A stretch of DNA of 64,000 nt. It comes from Streptococcaceae bacterium AF54-32pH5A. GTDB lineage: Bacteria > Bacillota > Bacilli > Lactobacillales > Streptococcaceae. The DNA lies in assembly GCA_027682205.1 (NCBI GenBank), contig JAQDAD010000005.1:1-64000 (forward strand), given 5' to 3'. How positions within the stretch are numbered: position 1 is the first letter of the stretch; each line of letters starts with the position of its first letter. This document shows, piece after piece, positions 7,885 through 16,521 of this stretch. Under the pieces are notes generated by a model. That model was not told where the DNA came from and searched no databases. It was given only the letters and a program-made list of their open reading frames with translations. The translations under genes and the position numbers were made by a program.

Positions 7885-9870
7885 TTAGGATGATTTCTCA
7901 TCTTCCTTTTTTTGAGTAATAGCAGCCAAACCAGACAATTCACTTGCAACATTTCTTAAGTCACGTGCTAGGGGCTGCGAACCTGGTTTGAGTAGGTGGT
8001 AGAGTTGGCGTTCTGTCATCCTTAAATTTGTACCATTTGATTCTGAATAGTGAGACAGATGTTTCAGAGAGTCTTGCAAATCTATATTCTTTATTGATTC
8101 TTCTCTATTTTCAGACTCCTGTTGCTCCTCAACAATATGTGCTTGAGACGATCCTTCTTCAGAAATTTCAGGTGTCATCACTTCTTGCACTTTTTGCTGG
8201 TGAGTTAGAGGGCTCATATCCAGTTCAGAGAGGCTCTTATACAGGCGCTCCGAAGTATGCAAGTCATGCGCGAATACCTCAGTCTCCGCCACACTCTGTC
8301 TATAGGAACCAAATTCTGATTCTAACATACTATAGGATTGAGATAGGGATGCTTTCCTTAAACTCACCGAATCAGCTACACTCTGACTTTGACTTAAGGA
8401 TTCTGATATTTGTTGGCTTTGACTTAAGGATTCAGACTCACTGAGATAGAGGTTTTCGCTCAAACTTAACGACTCGGACTCTGAAAGTAGATGAGAAATC
8501 ATCTCACTCAAGGAAAGAGACTCAGAAATCGATTCCCACTCACTCTGGCTCAGGCTATAGAACTCGGACTCAGAGACACTCTGACTTGCTTGTTCTGATT
8601 CGGAATAACTCCACCACTCTGATTCTGAAATGCTTTGGGATTCTGAAATCGATTCCCATTCGCTCTGGCTCAAGCTATAGAACTCGGACTCAGAGACGCT
8701 CTGACTTGCTTGTTCTGATTCGGAATAACTCCACCACTCTGATTCTGAAATGCTTTGGGATTCTGAAATCGATTCCCATTCGCTCTGGCTCAAGCTATAG
8801 AACTCGGACTCAGAGACGCTCTGACTTGCTTGTTCTGATTCGGAATAACTCCACCACTCTGATTCTGAAATACTTTGAGATTCTGAAACAGATTCCCACT
8901 CGCTCTGGCTCAGGCTATAGAACTCAGACTCAGAAACACTCTGACTCGCTTGCTCTGATTCGGAATAATTCCACCACTCTGATTCTGAAAGGCTTTGGGA
9001 TTCTGATTCCCACTCACTCTGACTCAGACTATAGAACTCAGACTCAGAAACACTCTGACTCGCTTGCTCTAATTCGGAATAACTCCACCACTCTGATTCT
9101 GAAAGGCTTTGGGATTCTGAATCAGATTCCCATTCGCTCTGGCTCAGGCTATAGAACTCGGATTCAGAGACACCCTGACTCGCTTGCTCTGATTCAGAAT
9201 AGCTCCACCACTCTGATTCTGAAAGGCTTTGGGATTCTGAATCAGATTCCCACTCACTCTGGCTCAGGCTATAGAACTCGGACTCGGAAACACTCTGGCT
9301 CGCTTGCTCTGATTCATTCAAGGAAAGAGGCTCTGAGTATGCAATACTTTCACTCAAAGAGAATGCGTCCGTATCCTGACAAAGGGACTCCACTGTCAAA
9401 TGCTCAGAAATAGAGAGACTATCAACCGAGGAAAGGGACTCAAATTCAGATTCTGAAGAAGAGACCACTAATGAGTAGTTCTCAGACATGGACTCTCGAA
9501 GCGAGAGTCCTTTTGCTGATATACTCTGGCTAAACGACTCACTGTACGAATCTGCGACAGAAAGGCTGAGGGAAGCTAAAGCGCTAGTTGACAAACTCTG
9601 ACTAACATTCCTTATCAAGTCGGCTACTCCCAAACTGTTTCTTTCCTGAAAGTCTTCTAAGGCTTCCATGACAGAAACTGACTCTGTTGGTAACTCGAGA
9701 TCTTCACTAGCACTCAGAATAATTTCCTTTTGCTCTTTGAGTTTTCGACTAACGGGCTTTGATTTAGTTGCATCCAGGCTACGGTAATCACTATCTTCCC
9801 CGCCCTTTTGCTTAAACTTTGATATCAAACGTTTAAATCCCTTTAGCTCTTTGTTATTATTTTTACTCAT
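7885..9870 (-). CDS. Cytoplasmic Ser/Glu/Trp-rich repeat protein without export signals (SES-repeat protein)
   Basis: 661 residues. A basic head (about 1-50: GFKRLISKFKQKGG) has no signal peptide and no KxYKxGKxW motif. It is followed by a Ser-rich zone, then near-perfect 40-residue repeats from about residue 186 to 450, built on SESEFYSLSQSEWES and SESEWWSYSE. A second Ser-rich zone runs to about 535 and a non-repetitive tail (about 540-661) ends ELSGLAAITQKKED. That tail faintly recalls the end of a cell-wall sorting signal but lacks LPXTG and a hydrophobic span. Unlike adhesin repeats, it is dense in Glu and aromatic residues. It lies between secA2 and gtfA with its own consensus promoter. 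Possible roles are an acceptor, decoy or scaffold for GtfA/GtfB. I know no named homologue. Confidence 0.8.
   Translation of the reverse strand: MSKNNNKELKGFKRLISKFKQKGGEDSDYRSLDATKSKPVSRKLKEQKEIILSASEDLELPTESVSVMEALEDFQERNSLGVADLIRNVSQSLSTSALASLSLSVADSYSESFSQSISAKGLSLRESMSENYSLVVSSSESEFESLSSVDSLSISEHLTVESLCQDTDAFSLSESIAYSEPLSLNESEQASQSVSESEFYSLSQSEWESDSESQSLSESEWWSYSESEQASQGVSESEFYSLSQSEWESDSESQSLSESEWWSYSELEQASQSVSESEFYSLSQSEWESESQSLSESEWWNYSESEQASQSVSESEFYSLSQSEWESVSESQSISESEWWSYSESEQASQSVSESEFYSLSQSEWESISESQSISESEWWSYSESEQASQSVSESEFYSLSQSEWESISESQSISESEWWSYSESEQASQSVSESEFYSLSQSEWESISESLSLSEMISHLLSESESLSLSENLYLSESESLSQSQQISESLSQSQSVADSVSLRKASLSQSYSMLESEFGSYRQSVAETEVFAHDLHTSERLYKSLSELDMSPLTHQQKVQEVMTPEISEEGSSQAHIVEEQQESENREESIKNIDLQDSLKHLSHYSESNGTNLRMTERQLYHLLKPGSQPLARDLRNVASELSGLAAITQKKEDEKSS
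8518..9315 (-). repeat. 120-bp tandem repeats, six full copies plus a partial one
   Basis: Each unit encodes 40 residues. Copies begin at about residues 186, 226, 266 (six bases shorter), 304, 344, 384 and 424 (partial) of the SES-repeat protein. The two units near 8590-8829 are almost identical at DNA level, which points to recent duplication. Confidence 0.9.
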
Positions 9871-9905
9871 AATATGATTTTCTCCAAAAATACAGTTATA
9901 TCATC

Positions 9906-9934
9906 ATTATAAAGTCTACAACAGAATCTGTCAA
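9906..9934 (-). promoter_or_regulatory. Perfect consensus promoter for the SES-repeat/GH1-like unit
   Basis: On the minus strand TTGACA (9929-9934), 17-bp spacer, TATAAT (9906-9911). It sits 5 bases beyond the secA2 stop codon, giving a leader of about 30 nt to the ATG at 9870. It is the best match to the housekeeping consensus in the adhesin locus, suggesting strong constitutive transcription. Confidence 0.9.
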
Positions 9935-9938
9935 AGTA

Positions 9939-12326
9939 TTAGCCAAAGAAAACTTCTAACTTCCCAGAAGGCTTAATATTAATGTAACTCAATGCCATAT
10001 TTTTTATAATGTTTAGATTTATATCTGCATTCATTCTTTTGTATGATTTAAAAGCTTCTTTATGAAACTCAAAGACAGGATTTTTTTGGGCATACCCTTG
10101 ACTAGACACCAAACCTTGAAATTGCTGTAAATAGTCAACCTGCTCAACCCAACAGTCATCTATCGCTCTCAAAACGACAGTTCGTTGAAATTGATTGAAC
10201 AACTCTGAATCCTTGATTTTATCTTTTTTCTGCTGGTACTCTGAAACAAGGAGGTCAGATAAAAACTTTTTAACTTGCCGTAAATCCGTGACATCTAGAT
10301 CATCTGGAATATCCTCGCAGTAATAACTAATGTTATCTAAAACAAAGCGAAATAAATCCGCCCGCTCTTTAAACGGTGTTTTACTTGTATAAATGTCCAC
10401 TGCATCCGATAGGATAGACAAGAAATAGGTCAAATCAAAGTCTGGATGAGAGATGAGCTTATTACGCTTATTGTAGATAATCTGTCGCTGAATACGGATA
10501 CTTTCATCATATCGTTCCGTTGAACGTCTGGAAGCCGCTGACGCGTTATCACTATTCTTCTGAGCTTCTTCAACCGCATATCTAATACGACGAGAGGTCA
10601 AATGAATCTTTTGTTTTTCCTCTGGTTTTGCAATTTCTTTGTGATAGTACTCACTAATCCATTTGCTACCAGACTTGGAAATAAGATCATCCTCAAGAGA
10701 AATAAAGAATTTGCTCAATCCTGGAGCGCCTTGTCGTCCGGCACGACCGCGAAGCTGCAAATCCACTCGCTCACTGGACATTCTCTCTGTTCCAACAACA
10801 GCGAGTCCACCCAACTCAGCAACTCCATCTTCCAAGATAATGTCTGTTCCACGACCCGCCATTGATGTTGCTACCGTCACTGCAGAACGTCTACCAGCCA
10901 GTGCGATCATCTCAGCCTCTTTTGCTGCATTATGGGCGTTCAACACATTATGGGCGATTCCCTCTTGGAGTAAGAGCATAGAATAAATCTCAGACATTCC
11001 AACCGATCCTGTCGCAATTAAAACTGGCTGGCCTTTTTTATGTAATTTTTTGATATACTCCAACGAAGCATATAATTTTTGAGGAATCGTGAGATAGATT
11101 TCATCTGGATAATCAATTCGTAAATTGGGTTTTCGTGTAGGAACTACTACGACTCCTAAGTCGTAAACGTCTCTGAACTCCTCCTCACAAACTTTACCAG
11201 TACCCGTCATTCCTGCTAATTTTGGAAACATTCTAAATAAATTTTGATAGGTAATAGAGGCCATCGAACGCGTTTCCAATGTGATTTTCACACGTTCTCT
11301 GGCTTCTAGCGCTTGGTGTAATCCTGATTGGAGTTTATTCCCTTCCAAGAGACGTCCTGTCGCCTCATCCATCAGTTTAACTTCGCCATTATCCACCGTG
11401 TACTGACGATCTTTTTCAAATAAGTGGTTGGCTCTCAAAGCTAGATTAATTTGGCGAATGAGCTGGTAATTATCTGGATCATAGGCATTCTGAACGCGGA
11501 AATAAACCTCTGCTTCCTTTACTCCTTTTCTCGTCAACCATACAGACGTCCGAGTGGAGTCTAAATTAAAGTCTTCCCCTTCTTTTAGAGTTTTCACAAA
11601 CTCATCACACGAAAGAAAGAGGTTGGATTGAACCCGAGGAGAACCTGAAATGATTAGGGGCATCTGCGCACTATCTAGTAAGGCTGCATCTACTTCATCA
11701 ACCAAACAAAAATAAAATTTTGGCAAAAACTTCTTTGATTGAGATGTCGCCAAGTTTTCTTCCAGGTAATCAAACCCTAACGCACTATGTGTTGTATAGA
11801 CAATATCACTTTTATAGATTTGTTGTTTTTGAGGAATTTTAAGTTTTTTTGTCGGATCTTCCGAGACACCAACCCCAACTGTCATTCCTAAAAATCGAAA
11901 AACAGGTGCCATTTGTTTAGCATCACGCGCTGCCAAATATTCATTGGCCGTGACTAAGATCGTACTTTTTTCCGTCAAGGCATTTAGGTATAAAGGAAGG
12001 ATAGCTGTCAAGGTTTTTCCTTCCCCTGTTCTCATTTCTGCAATCTGATTGTCTTGCATAACCAAGGCTCCTAAAACCTGAACATCATAAGGATATAATC
12101 CTAATACACGTTTGGCTGCCTCACGAATGGTTGCATATGCTTCTGGCAAAATGGACTGCAAACTTTCTCCTCCAGAAAGGCGTTCTTTAAACCATTTTGT
12201 CTGAGCTTGCAGTTTCTCATTTGACATAGCTGCATAACTATCAGATAGTTTATTAACCTTCTCCAAAATCTTTTTGTAACGCATTAGTTTATAGGAGTTG
12301 GTCAAATTGAATCGTTTAGTTTTCAT
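9939..12326 (-). CDS. secA2: SecA2, accessory Sec ATPase
   Basis: 795 residues, normal for streptococcal SecA2 and shorter than housekeeping SecA because the C-terminal zinc/linker part is missing. Walker A is MRTGEGKTLTAILPLY (about residue 97), Walker B is VDEVDAALLD, and the helicase-like motifs TSMAGRGTD and QLRGRAGRQG are intact. It powers export of the glycosylated adhesin through SecY2 with Asp1-3. It overlaps the end of asp3 by 11 bp, indicating translational coupling. No terminator hairpin was seen directly after it, so read-through into the next unit is possible. Confidence 0.97.
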   Translation of the reverse strand: MKTKRFNLTNSYKLMRYKKILEKVNKLSDSYAAMSNEKLQAQTKWFKERLSGGESLQSILPEAYATIREAAKRVLGLYPYDVQVLGALVMQDNQIAEMRTGEGKTLTAILPLYLNALTEKSTILVTANEYLAARDAKQMAPVFRFLGMTVGVGVSEDPTKKLKIPQKQQIYKSDIVYTTHSALGFDYLEENLATSQSKKFLPKFYFCLVDEVDAALLDSAQMPLIISGSPRVQSNLFLSCDEFVKTLKEGEDFNLDSTRTSVWLTRKGVKEAEVYFRVQNAYDPDNYQLIRQINLALRANHLFEKDRQYTVDNGEVKLMDEATGRLLEGNKLQSGLHQALEARERVKITLETRSMASITYQNLFRMFPKLAGMTGTGKVCEEEFRDVYDLGVVVVPTRKPNLRIDYPDEIYLTIPQKLYASLEYIKKLHKKGQPVLIATGSVGMSEIYSMLLLQEGIAHNVLNAHNAAKEAEMIALAGRRSAVTVATSMAGRGTDIILEDGVAELGGLAVVGTERMSSERVDLQLRGRAGRQGAPGLSKFFISLEDDLISKSGSKWISEYYHKEIAKPEEKQKIHLTSRRIRYAVEEAQKNSDNASAASRRSTERYDESIRIQRQIIYNKRNKLISHPDFDLTYFLSILSDAVDIYTSKTPFKERADLFRFVLDNISYYCEDIPDDLDVTDLRQVKKFLSDLLVSEYQQKKDKIKDSELFNQFQRTVVLRAIDDCWVEQVDYLQQFQGLVSSQGYAQKNPVFEFHKEAFKSYKRMNADINLNIIKNMALSYINIKPSGKLEVFFG

Positions 12327-13350
12327 TCTCTCTCATCCACTCTTCAATCTTCTCCAAGTCAATCGCTTGAAGTAAAAATGACTTATCTAATAAATATTCA
12401 ATGTTTGCTAGTTCACGTGGTCTAGTCTTCAAGTTCGCATATTCCTTAACTTTTGTCGGATCAAATTGCTGTAGCAATAATTCTTTAAAAATAGGCGGAT
12501 TTACTCGATTACGGTAACGTTCAAGCAAGCGTTGATAATCTAGTTCACTTAAAAACTCATCCGTCACAAGAGCGTATGAATTTCCAAATTGTTTGGAGTA
12601 ATGCAAAGCCGCAATATTAGAAATCGCTCCGTAACCAACAAAAGCCACTTTTTCAAAAAGATGCTCTTGCGCTAATTCTTCAATCGTTTCAAGCAAGGTT
12701 TCGTAAAAACGTTCCTCCATATACAAGAGTGCTTCTCTATAAGACGAATTAACAATCAATACATTTGAGAAATGTTCACGAACATGTTCTGGGATAAAAC
12801 CTGTTCGATTGAGTTCGGGTTCAGTAAAGCAAACATACATCGTCTCTTTCTCAGAATCCTGATGAAGCAAATCAGATATCCAGTAGCGATCCACTGTATA
12901 ATCCGCTATCTGCTCCTCCGCAACATAAATCCCTTCAAACAGGAAGCGATGACAGCCAGAGCTGACTAGCTGCACCTTATAATATTGTGTACTATCTGGA
13001 ACACATACGCTCACTCTCTCTCCCTGTTTAATGATTTGGTTCGAAATTTCTTCGTCTCGAGCATCCATAAATTCAACTTTTAAGTATGTTGAATTTTCTG
13101 GGATGGTCTCTATATGGCTGCCAAAGATATAGTTTTGCCCACGTTTCAATTCAGGAAGCTGACTCGTATTGCGTAAAGCCTGATAGTTTGCCCGTGAGTG
13201 CCATTCATGAATAACTGTCCCCGAAGGCATGAACTGGTTTTCATACAAAACATGACCACCGTCTAACAGTTTGACAGATGAACCGTATAGATACTGAGAT
13301 ACGCTTTGGATATCCCAATAAGCAAAATAAACTTCTTCCTTGTATCTCAC
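12316..13350 (-). CDS. asp3: Asp3, accessory Sec system protein
   Basis: 344 residues starting at GTG 13350, which overlaps the asp2 stop by 4 bp (GTGA). The first 150 residues carry the conserved Asp3 block (LYGSSVKLLDGGHVLYENQF, then PSGTVIHEWHSRANYQ). The C-terminal half is more variable. Asp3 forms a complex with Asp1 and Asp2 that binds the adhesin signal/transition region and SecA2, and contributes to glycan modification control. The overlaps on both sides show it is translated as part of the secY2-asp1-asp2-asp3-secA2 operon. Confidence 0.93.
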   Translation of the reverse strand: MRYKEEVYFAYWDIQSVSQYLYGSSVKLLDGGHVLYENQFMPSGTVIHEWHSRANYQALRNTSQLPELKRGQNYIFGSHIETIPENSTYLKVEFMDARDEEISNQIIKQGERVSVCVPDSTQYYKVQLVSSGCHRFLFEGIYVAEEQIADYTVDRYWISDLLHQDSEKETMYVCFTEPELNRTGFIPEHVREHFSNVLIVNSSYREALLYMEERFYETLLETIEELAQEHLFEKVAFVGYGAISNIAALHYSKQFGNSYALVTDEFLSELDYQRLLERYRNRVNPPIFKELLLQQFDPTKVKEYANLKTRPRELANIEYLLDKSFLLQAIDLEKIEEWMRENEN

Positions 13351-14930
13351 GATTTAAACTCCCTTTCAAAACTATTCATTAATAGCGTTTTATATTGATT
13401 AAAGAACCATTCAACAATACCTTGTGTATCATCGTTGTGTCGTCCAGTCAACCCTTTACTGATAACGCTGACGCGGTAATCTCTCTGTCCTAACTCATCC
13501 AGCATATCAGGATAGGCAGACATATCATAGTCATCTTGATACATAAAGGAGATAATGAATTTTGTTTTTGAGAAATCAGCTGACTCAAAAGCCGTCCAAA
13601 AACGTTCGTTAAGCTGAGCTGTAGCTTCACTTGATAACTCCCCTATTGTACGATACACCAAATCCAGTGACGTTGGAAATCCTCCCGGACGAATAGTTGA
13701 CTCATTTTCTGCCATATCTCCCAAGTTAACAAGAGGTTTTCCGACAATGACGGCATGAGGTTCCAACTTAGAACTATAGTAAAGGGCGCCAAAAGTTCCC
13801 ATTGATAAGCCTGATAAGGTCAGTTGTTCCTTCGTAAAACCAAGTTCATCTAAGCAGTTATGAACTACTTGGAGAAGTTTTTGTTCTAGCTCCTCCGATC
13901 CAAGATAGAAAGCGCCTCCCTCTGAACGCGGATCCCCTACCAGTAAGAATGGCGATCCCAAATTATTCATCATCCAGTATCCCTCAAATCCCTCTGCGGG
14001 ACGGTACCCTGAAAAATAGATGTTCAACGGTGGTTTCAAATCTCCTGGATGGAAAAAATAAATCAGCTCTTCTCGATTTTTGTCGCTAATTCGTTTTCCT
14101 CCAACTAACAAGTCTCCATAACCTAGATGGGAGTCTCGATAGTGGCAGGGACCAAGTTTTACAATCCCTTGTCCCTTTGCTTGAATGCTAATACTCAAAT
14201 AATAAGAATCATTTACATCTAACGTCAGAGACCGATTAAAACTCGTTTCATCATAAATCCATTCTTGCATAGGAGAATTTCCAGCAGGAAAACCTTTAAC
14301 AACGTAGCGGATCGAACAACCTTCTGAAACTCTGAACTCAGGCCACAAATCTAAGGGCATCTCCCCACTCAGAAAAATATTATGCTGATAGGTCGCAATG
14401 GTCTGATAATCCTCGCCATATTGGCCACACAAACGAAGGTAGTTTGTCCCTTCATAACTGATTTGCCCCTCAAAAGATGGTGCAGCGACTAGATGATTAA
14501 CACTTAGTTTCGTTCCATTTTGTTTAGAGAAAAAACCACGTGAAAATATATGTAGCATCTGCTCTGGATTTTCAAAATTTGTTTTCACGGCCTTTTTACG
14601 CAAAAGAAATCGTTCCAATGTTTTCGTAGTGATTCGACAACGCTCATGATAGAACAGACGGTAAACCTGAATTTTCTGATCCAAGATAGTGACATACTCT
14701 AAATATTCAGCGGTATCTACCAACACGACATCAAACGGTTTATCTACTTTTTTCTTTTTCTTTTTTTTCCCGTTTTCCGCCTCAGCCTCTCTATTTAAGA
14801 TCCCGATATCTTCTGGCAATAAAGAAACGATGTCTTCTGGTTTGACAAATGTCCATTTTATATTACTAGGAATTTCATATTGCTCCTGCCAATTTTCATC
14901 AGCAATTTGCAAAACACTAATTTTTTTCAT
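13347..14930 (-). CDS. asp2: Asp2, accessory Sec protein with acetyltransferase/hydrolase fold
   Basis: 527 residues. A GLSMG nucleophile elbow places the catalytic Ser at about residue 376 and a conserved His (GRHNDD) at about 498, matching the Ser/His of the S. gordonii Asp2 acetyltransferase, which O-acetylates GlcNAc on the adhesin as well as acting in export. A lysine-rich segment at about residues 54-62 is encoded by adjacent A-runs (T6-C-T5-C-T8 on the plus strand, 14748-14768) that could slip. It overlaps asp1 by 14 bp and asp3 by 4 bp. Confidence 0.94.
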   Translation of the reverse strand: MKKISVLQIADENWQEQYEIPSNIKWTFVKPEDIVSLLPEDIGILNREAEAENGKKKKKKKVDKPFDVVLVDTAEYLEYVTILDQKIQVYRLFYHERCRITTKTLERFLLRKKAVKTNFENPEQMLHIFSRGFFSKQNGTKLSVNHLVAAPSFEGQISYEGTNYLRLCGQYGEDYQTIATYQHNIFLSGEMPLDLWPEFRVSEGCSIRYVVKGFPAGNSPMQEWIYDETSFNRSLTLDVNDSYYLSISIQAKGQGIVKLGPCHYRDSHLGYGDLLVGGKRISDKNREELIYFFHPGDLKPPLNIYFSGYRPAEGFEGYWMMNNLGSPFLLVGDPRSEGGAFYLGSEELEQKLLQVVHNCLDELGFTKEQLTLSGLSMGTFGALYYSSKLEPHAVIVGKPLVNLGDMAENESTIRPGGFPTSLDLVYRTIGELSSEATAQLNERFWTAFESADFSKTKFIISFMYQDDYDMSAYPDMLDELGQRDYRVSVISKGLTGRHNDDTQGIVEWFFNQYKTLLMNSFEREFKS

Positions 14931-16515
14931 TTCCTTTTAATTCCTTTATGGTATTTTTCCACATATCGACAATCTCACCCCTTGTGTACTGTTCAATCTT
15001 CTTGACTGAGTGAACTAGAGATTGATTCCAATGTTCTAAGTTTGTGAGGTAGTATAAGAGTGCCTCTTCAAAATCTGAAATATCCTCTAGAATCCAACCA
15101 TTTTCTCCATGCTTCACATAAGAAGAACTATACAAGTTAACCTGAGGGATCCCTCCACTAATGCCAGCGATTTGAGTCAACACATCAGCTGGAGTCCCCA
15201 AATCTAGTATAATACGAACGTACTTCAGAACTTTAATCAAATCGGTGTCGCTATGAATAGTCTCAATATCAATCCGTTCGCGAACGATCTCCTCTTCATC
15301 ATCAAGAACTCGGTTCTCACCTCTCGCTCTTTTCTCTTTATCAACAAAAATCAAATCTTGTTCATATTCTGGCTTAAGTGATAGATAGCTTTCTAACACT
15401 TGTTTTATATAGGCCTCTCGACCAAAATCCTGACTTTGTGTTCCGACCAGCAAGTCAATCCATTCATTTTTTAACATCATTTCAAACAAAGTCGTAAACA
15501 CATATTGAATTTTATCTGCTGGTAGATTGTCGAAATTGACGTAAACAATTAACTCTTTTTTTCTTTGACTATGCCCTAGGTTTAGATGAGTATCATAAGG
15601 CGGAATCTCATAAAAGTCTGGCAACTGTTCTAGATCCACATTAGCTGCTATCGTTTCAATTTTATTTAAACTATCCACAACGAAGAACGGCGTGTCTGTC
15701 AAATCCGTTAACAGCTGCTCTTGGTTTGTGATTGGATAGCGATCTCCAAAAAAAGATAAAATAACATGATGATTTTCCTTAATCTTTTGGAAAAAGTGAT
15801 TGTGCTGCACATCTGACGAAATCACAATCGTATCATCCTTCGTTAGCGCAGAAGTTAGATACTGATCTAATTTTTCATTGATCAATTCTTCAATATCTTG
15901 GTAAACTTCTTTTGCAAATGTAGCCTGTGCCTCGGGGTTGATAAGTACTTGATGATTTTCTGTACCCAAAAATTCCCTAAACTGCCATGTGCCTTGTAAA
16001 TTTAAATAATCTTGGTAGTAAGGCTGATCATTTTCAAAATAGATGATACTTGAAACAAATCCACGATCATCAAAAATTAACTGATGATTTGTCTGCCCAC
16101 CCTCAAAATAAGTAATATCAAAAAAATTACCTGTTTGTGAAAAGTTAATTTTAGCATAGTGCTCTTGATTTAAATATACCTCAATCATAAAAGGAGTATA
16201 GAAGAATTCTACTCCTTGAGGCCATTTAATATCTTCCAGACGAATTTTACGTACAGATACATCCGTCAGACCTTGTATGGTATCAAATAGATTCCATACA
16301 GTTTCTGGCAATATTCTTTGCTGATAAAGAAAAGTTCGAATATGTGGTGAATAGTTCAAAATCAGAGTGGTATTTGCCTCTCCTGATTGCTGAAACATTC
16401 GCAGCAAATTCACCGCATCATCAAACATCATATTTTTAGACACGTAATAGAAAGGCAGAGTGGTAGAATACCATTTCCGATCTTGTCTATACCAAGATGG
16501 TACAAAGTAAAACAT
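14917..16515 (-). CDS. asp1: Asp1, accessory Sec system protein
   Basis: 532 residues beginning MFYFVPSWYRQDRKWYS, the typical Asp1 N-terminus. The protein has a GT-B-like fold without catalytic residues and assembles with Asp2 and Asp3 to guide the glycosylated adhesin to SecA2/SecY2. The start lies 6 bp after the secY2 stop with GAGGGAT just ahead of the ATG, and the end overlaps asp2. Length and C-terminal block (LDLGTPADVLTQIAGISGG) are normal for the family. Confidence 0.95.
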   Translation of the reverse strand: MFYFVPSWYRQDRKWYSTTLPFYYVSKNMMFDDAVNLLRMFQQSGEANTTLILNYSPHIRTFLYQQRILPETVWNLFDTIQGLTDVSVRKIRLEDIKWPQGVEFFYTPFMIEVYLNQEHYAKINFSQTGNFFDITYFEGGQTNHQLIFDDRGFVSSIIYFENDQPYYQDYLNLQGTWQFREFLGTENHQVLINPEAQATFAKEVYQDIEELINEKLDQYLTSALTKDDTIVISSDVQHNHFFQKIKENHHVILSFFGDRYPITNQEQLLTDLTDTPFFVVDSLNKIETIAANVDLEQLPDFYEIPPYDTHLNLGHSQRKKELIVYVNFDNLPADKIQYVFTTLFEMMLKNEWIDLLVGTQSQDFGREAYIKQVLESYLSLKPEYEQDLIFVDKEKRARGENRVLDDEEEIVRERIDIETIHSDTDLIKVLKYVRIILDLGTPADVLTQIAGISGGIPQVNLYSSSYVKHGENGWILEDISDFEEALLYYLTNLEHWNQSLVHSVKKIEQYTRGEIVDMWKNTIKELKGNEKN

Positions 16516-16521
16516 ATCCCT

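Noticed and set aside
8586-9413. Long plus-strand open frame of 275 codons opposite the SES repeats
   Set aside because: It is the periodic antisense shadow of the 120-bp coding repeats; it has no ribosome site and low-complexity content.
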